Assembly: GCA_030550515.1 (NCBI GenBank)
Contig: JAUQPE010000029.1
Location: 1-64,000 of the forward strand
Length of the DNA: 64,000 bases
Reading direction: 5' to 3'
Source: Thermotogota bacterium
GTDB taxonomy: Bacteria > Thermotogota > Thermotogae > Thermotogales > Thermotogaceae
The notes under the pieces were generated by a model. It had not been told where the DNA came from. It ran no database searches and was given only the letters and a program-made list of their open reading frames with translations. The translations under genes were made by a program, and so were the position numbers. Shown in pieces: positions 60,945-64,000 of this stretch. The first letter of the stretch is position 1; each line of letters starts with the position of its first letter.

Positions 60945-63303
60945 AGTGTTTTTCACCCCTCTTGCTTTTTTCTTTCTCTTTTGAGAGATTCTTCAAGATC
61001 TCGTAAGCTCTTCTCACGACGTTTTCGGGTATCCCCGCCAAGCGAGCAACCTCTATTCCGTAACTTCTGTCCGCCACTCCGTCGACGACTTTATGGGTGA
61101 AAAGGAGTTGACCTTCTTTTTCGTGAACCAACATCGTCTTGTTGACTATTTCCGTGAAATATTTCGCAAGTTCCGTGAGTTCGGTGAAGTGGGTGGCGAA
61201 GATAACCTTGCAACCCCTGTTTATGAGCTCTTCGGATATGGCCCAAGCGATGCTCACACCGTCCCTCGTACCTGTTCCACGCCCAACCTCATCCAGTAAG
61301 ACCAGGCTGTCCTTGGTTGCCTTCAGGAGGATAAGGGCCATCTCGTTCATCTCGACGAGGAAGGTACTCCTACCGCCGGCCAAATCGTCCCTGGCACCCA
61401 TCCTGGTGAAGATCCTATCGAACACGGGCAGGACGGCCTTTTTGGCTGGCACGAAGGAACCCATCTGGGCCATCAAAGCTATCAAGCCAACCTGTCTGAT
61501 GAAGGTGGACTTCCCACTCATGTTCGGACCCGTTATTATCACAAACCTCTCCTTGGTGGACATGTGGAGGTCGTTCTCGACGAAATTCTCGGTGAACCTT
61601 TCCACGATTGGGTGTCTGGAGCCCACTATTTCGAGTCTTCCGTCATCGGAAAAGACGGGACGGGTGTAGTTGTAAATCAAGGAAACGTACGCCAGTGTAC
61701 TCAAAACGTCCAAGTAGGCCAGAGATTCCGATACGAGCGCAAGTCTTTCTTTTTCAACCTTGACTTGTTCGCAGACCCTTTCAAACAACGATTTTTCAAG
61801 CTCTTCTATCTTCTCTTTCGCTGCTAAGATCTTCATCTCGAATTCCTTGAGTTCTGGGGTGGTGAACCTTTCAGCCCCCACCAGTGTTTGCTTCCTTTCG
61901 TAGTGACTGGGTACCTTGTCCAGATTCGCCTTCGTGACTTCTATGTAGTATCCAAAGATCTGGTTGTAACCCACCTTCAACTTCTGTATGCCGGTCCTCG
62001 TGCGTTCTCTTTCTTCAAACTCTCTCAGCATTTCCTCCGAGTGTTCCAGGAGGTCCCTGTACTCGTCGAGCTCTTTCGAAAAACCCCTCTTTATCACTTT
62101 CCCCTCGCCAGGTGCACCGATGGGTTCGTCCTCTATGGCTTCACACAAGAGTTTGAAGAGTTCCATCGGAACGTCTAACTTTTGGAAGATTCCTTCGTAC
62201 CCCTCCAACACTTCGTTCAACTCGGGAAGAACTCTCAACGTTTCCCTCAAGGAAACGAGGTCTCTGGGTATGGCCCTACCGTATTCAACCCTGGAAACGA
62301 TCCTTTCCACATCTCTCACCTTTGATAGCAACTCGCGCAGAAGAGAAAGTCTCAACTGATCCGATCGCAACGTTTCGATAGCGTCCAACCTCTTCTCTAT
62401 CTCTTCCCGATCGATCAAGGGATGCAAGATCCACTTCTTCAAGAGCCTTGCGCCCATTGACGTCATCGTATGGTTGAGAACGTCGAACAGGTTCTTTCCC
62501 CTCTCTCCAGGTACCAAGGATAGGTTTTCGACGGTGGCCACATCCAAGATCATCGATTTGTTCCTTGAGATCGTGCTCGGGGGCCTCAAATTCAAACGCT
62601 CAGACATCATAGTGTACTTCACGTACTTTATGAGTGCGCCTAGGGTCTCCCTCGCCAAGTTTGAAAGTTCGAAGTGGTGGACATCCTCAACTCCGTACGC
62701 ACTCTTTATCTCTTCTTCTGGTTTGGAGAAATGCCAATCCGAAAGGGTTTCCACGTAAACACCAGGTAACTTCTCTTCCACAACCTTCTTCATCCCCTCT
62801 TGACACAGAACCTGCGAGACGAGGTAGGATTTTGCCAGATCGAAAATCTCCGAGAGCTCTTCGTGCTCGAAAACGGCCACCTCACCTGTGGAAACATCGC
62901 AGAATATGGTACAATACCCTTCCGTACCTTCTTTCAAAACCATCATGTAATTGTTGGACTCGGTTAGAAACTCATCTTCAACGATCGCACCAGGGGTGAC
63001 TACTCTCGTTACTTCCCTTCTTATGAGTTTTTTCGCCTTGGATGGTTCCTCCATCTGTTCACATATGGCCACCTTGTAACCAGCTTCTACAAGCTTCCTG
63101 AGGTAAGCGTTGAGGGCATGATAAGGTATACCAGCCATAGGGGCATCCTGCCTTCTGGTGAGAACTATGTTCAAGACCCTGGAGACAATCTTGGCATCTT
63201 CGAAGAACGCTTCATAGAAGTCCCCCAATCTGAAGAGCAAGATGCAGTCCTTGTACCTCTTTTTTATCTCGAAGTACTGTTCCATGAGAGGCGTCACCTT
63301 CAC
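60913..63303 (-). CDS. mutS: DNA mismatch repair protein MutS
   Basis: This 796-residue MutS1-type protein has the mismatch-binding domain with the Phe-x-Glu motif (FYEAFFEDA), the core and clamp domains, Walker A GPNMSGKSTFIRQVG and Walker B LVLLDEVGRGT. GTG 63303 overlaps the stop of the GNAT gene. The C-terminus (FTPQIPLFPI) is encoded opposite the end of rpe. Confidence 0.95.
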   Translation of the reverse strand: MKVTPLMEQYFEIKKRYKDCILLFRLGDFYEAFFEDAKIVSRVLNIVLTRRQDAPMAGIPYHALNAYLRKLVEAGYKVAICEQMEEPSKAKKLIRREVTRVVTPGAIVEDEFLTESNNYMMVLKEGTEGYCTIFCDVSTGEVAVFEHEELSEIFDLAKSYLVSQVLCQEGMKKVVEEKLPGVYVETLSDWHFSKPEEEIKSAYGVEDVHHFELSNLARETLGALIKYVKYTMMSERLNLRPPSTISRNKSMILDVATVENLSLVPGERGKNLFDVLNHTMTSMGARLLKKWILHPLIDREEIEKRLDAIETLRSDQLRLSLLRELLSKVRDVERIVSRVEYGRAIPRDLVSLRETLRVLPELNEVLEGYEGIFQKLDVPMELFKLLCEAIEDEPIGAPGEGKVIKRGFSKELDEYRDLLEHSEEMLREFEERERTRTGIQKLKVGYNQIFGYYIEVTKANLDKVPSHYERKQTLVGAERFTTPELKEFEMKILAAKEKIEELEKSLFERVCEQVKVEKERLALVSESLAYLDVLSTLAYVSLIYNYTRPVFSDDGRLEIVGSRHPIVERFTENFVENDLHMSTKERFVIITGPNMSGKSTFIRQVGLIALMAQMGSFVPAKKAVLPVFDRIFTRMGARDDLAGGRSTFLVEMNEMALILLKATKDSLVLLDEVGRGTGTRDGVSIAWAISEELINRGCKVIFATHFTELTELAKYFTEIVNKTMLVHEKEGQLLFTHKVVDGVADRSYGIEVARLAGIPENVVRRAYEILKNLSKEKEKSKRGEKHFTPQIPLFPI

Positions 63304-63737
63304 TTACCGTCCACCACCTTTTCCATCCTCACGTGGGGTATCCCCGCCTCCACGAACACTTCCCCTACCTGTTTGTACCCGAGTCGTTCGTAGAAACCTT
63401 TAACGTGAAATTGTGCGTTCAAAACTATCTTCTCCCCGCCTTCGAAGATTATCCTTCTCTCTATCTCCTTCATCATGAAACTTCCAAACCCTTTTCCCCT
63501 CTTTTCCCTCAACACTGCCACCCTTTCGACCTTGTAGATTCCATCCCCTATCTTTCTGATCCTAGCGGCACCTATGGGTCTTCCGTCTTCCTCCAGCAGA
63601 ACGTGTTCGCACTCGGGGTCTCTACCATCGATTTCCTCTTCTTCGGGAATACCCTGCTCTTGAACGAAAACTTCCCTACGTATCTGGATCGCTTTGGAGA
63701 AAAAAGGGGAGTCTACCCTGAAGAACACCACACTCAT
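63300..63737 (-). CDS. GNAT family acetyltransferase
   Basis: This 145-residue acetyltransferase is of the ElaA-like type: IRREVFVQEQGIPEEEEID, GAARIRKIGDG, the acetyl-CoA loop REKRGKGFGSFMM and the C-terminal GFYERLGYKQVGEVFVEAGIPH. The substrate is unknown. ATG 63737 lies nine bases after GAGG. It is translated with mutS (GTGA overlap). Confidence 0.87.
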   Translation of the reverse strand: MSVVFFRVDSPFFSKAIQIRREVFVQEQGIPEEEEIDGRDPECEHVLLEEDGRPIGAARIRKIGDGIYKVERVAVLREKRGKGFGSFMMKEIERRIIFEGGEKIVLNAQFHVKGFYERLGYKQVGEVFVEAGIPHVRMEKVVDGK

Positions 63738-63805
63738 CCCTTCTCACCTCTTCTCAGATATTTTAATCCTGGATGTTAGAATTTCCCACAGGAGGGGGTG
63801 TCGAC

Positions 63806-64000
63806 ATGAGGTTGTTCCTTTCGTTCGGTGTTTTCATCTTGTCGTGTGTTGCTCTTGGAGGGACTCTCATCTTCTATTCGAATGGGGTACTGTACGTTGA
63901 GAACCGTGAGTTGGACGGAGAAATGGTTGTCGAAATTCCCCAGGGAATGAACGTGCAAAGCGTGTGGGGAGCAGATTTTTGGTATGTTCAAGACCCTCTT
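63806..64000 (+). CDS. N-terminus of an exported or membrane protein (truncated by window end)
   Basis: ATG 63806 follows GGAGGGGGTG and opens a frame that runs to the window end (65 codons). The first 25 residues form a hydrophobic signal or anchor (LFLSFGVFILSCVALGGTLIF). The visible part after it (VVEIPQGMNVQSVWG) is too short to assign; an IPxG-type stretch recalls the start of MltG-like transglycosylases, but this is a guess. Confidence 0.6.
   Translation, partial: MRLFLSFGVFILSCVALGGTLIFYSNGVLYVENRELDGEMVVEIPQGMNVQSVWGADFWYVQDPL

Overview
The window looks like a chromosomal segment of a hyperthermophilic member of the Thermotogales, close to Thermotoga/Pseudothermotoga. The protein families, the order of many neighbours (hisZ-G-D-C-B-H-A-F-IE then wecB; potDABC-serS-rsmE; pgi-coaE; ileS-response regulator-ThkA-type kinase; rtcB...gltX-lipase; rpsO-pnp; lysS-greA; murB...rlmN-PASTA-rsgA-rpe-mutS) and the ATGA/GTGA/TTGA stop-start overlaps all fit that group as I know it. 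Many genes start with GTG or TTG behind strong AGGAGGTG-type ribosome binding sites, and I used these to set starts. The DNA is close to half G+C by eye. I see no insertion sequence, prophage, CRISPR array or rRNA gene. No gene-free stretch exceeds 300 bases.

Region 1 (1-7131, +) is a complete histidine operon. It is preceded by a promoter -10 and a leader that encodes a 21-codon peptide with four consecutive His codons, followed by a 10-bp GC-rich hairpin and seven T. This reads as a translation-coupled attenuator. Region 2 (7133-9390, -) holds wecB and an MFS transporter. It is followed by a small glutaredoxin (+) and tRNA-Val.

Region 3 (9914-22034, -) is a long, tightly packed strip of housekeeping genes: phosphoglycerate mutase family gene, tRNA-Cys, potDABC polyamine transporter, serS, rsmE, a small unknown gene, nudix, ispE, apt, pgi, a small unknown gene, coaE, rsmD and a SAM methyltransferase. 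Region 4 (22082-24250) has a secreted zinc phospholipase C/P1-nuclease-like protein, a membrane-anchored FN3-like protein, tRNA-Leu and a cyclophilin-like protein. Region 5 (24231-33346, -) runs Mut7-C RNase, ThkA-like kinase, response regulator, ileS, pilT, prfA, flgB, flgC, fliE.

Region 6 (33478-40842, +) has rtcB, then a compact redox/signalling cassette (RseC-like, DRTGG, CBS-ATPase, DRTGG, PHP) running into gltX, a lipase and an AI-2E-type permease. Region 7 (40839-46169, -) is tRNA-Gly, rpsO, pnp, an M16 peptidase and guaB. Region 8 (46290-47419, +) is an unknown small protein with a SagB-type nitroreductase.

Region 9 (47392-57594, -) runs murB, a coiled-coil protein, ZapA-like, rapZ, yvcK, whiA, nrdR, greA, lysS, a SurA-like chaperone and an LTA-synthase-like sulfatase that is split by a frameshift at an A7/T7 run. 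Region 10 (57716-64000) is rlmN, a PASTA protein, rsgA and rpe (+), then mutS and a GNAT gene (-), and the start of a truncated gene.

The most notable observations are the his attenuator, the RseC-DRTGG-CBS/ATPase-DRTGG-PHP cassette, the split sulfatase and the conserved zinc-site spacing in the secreted phospholipase-like protein. All names rest on reading motifs and family knowledge; no database search was run.
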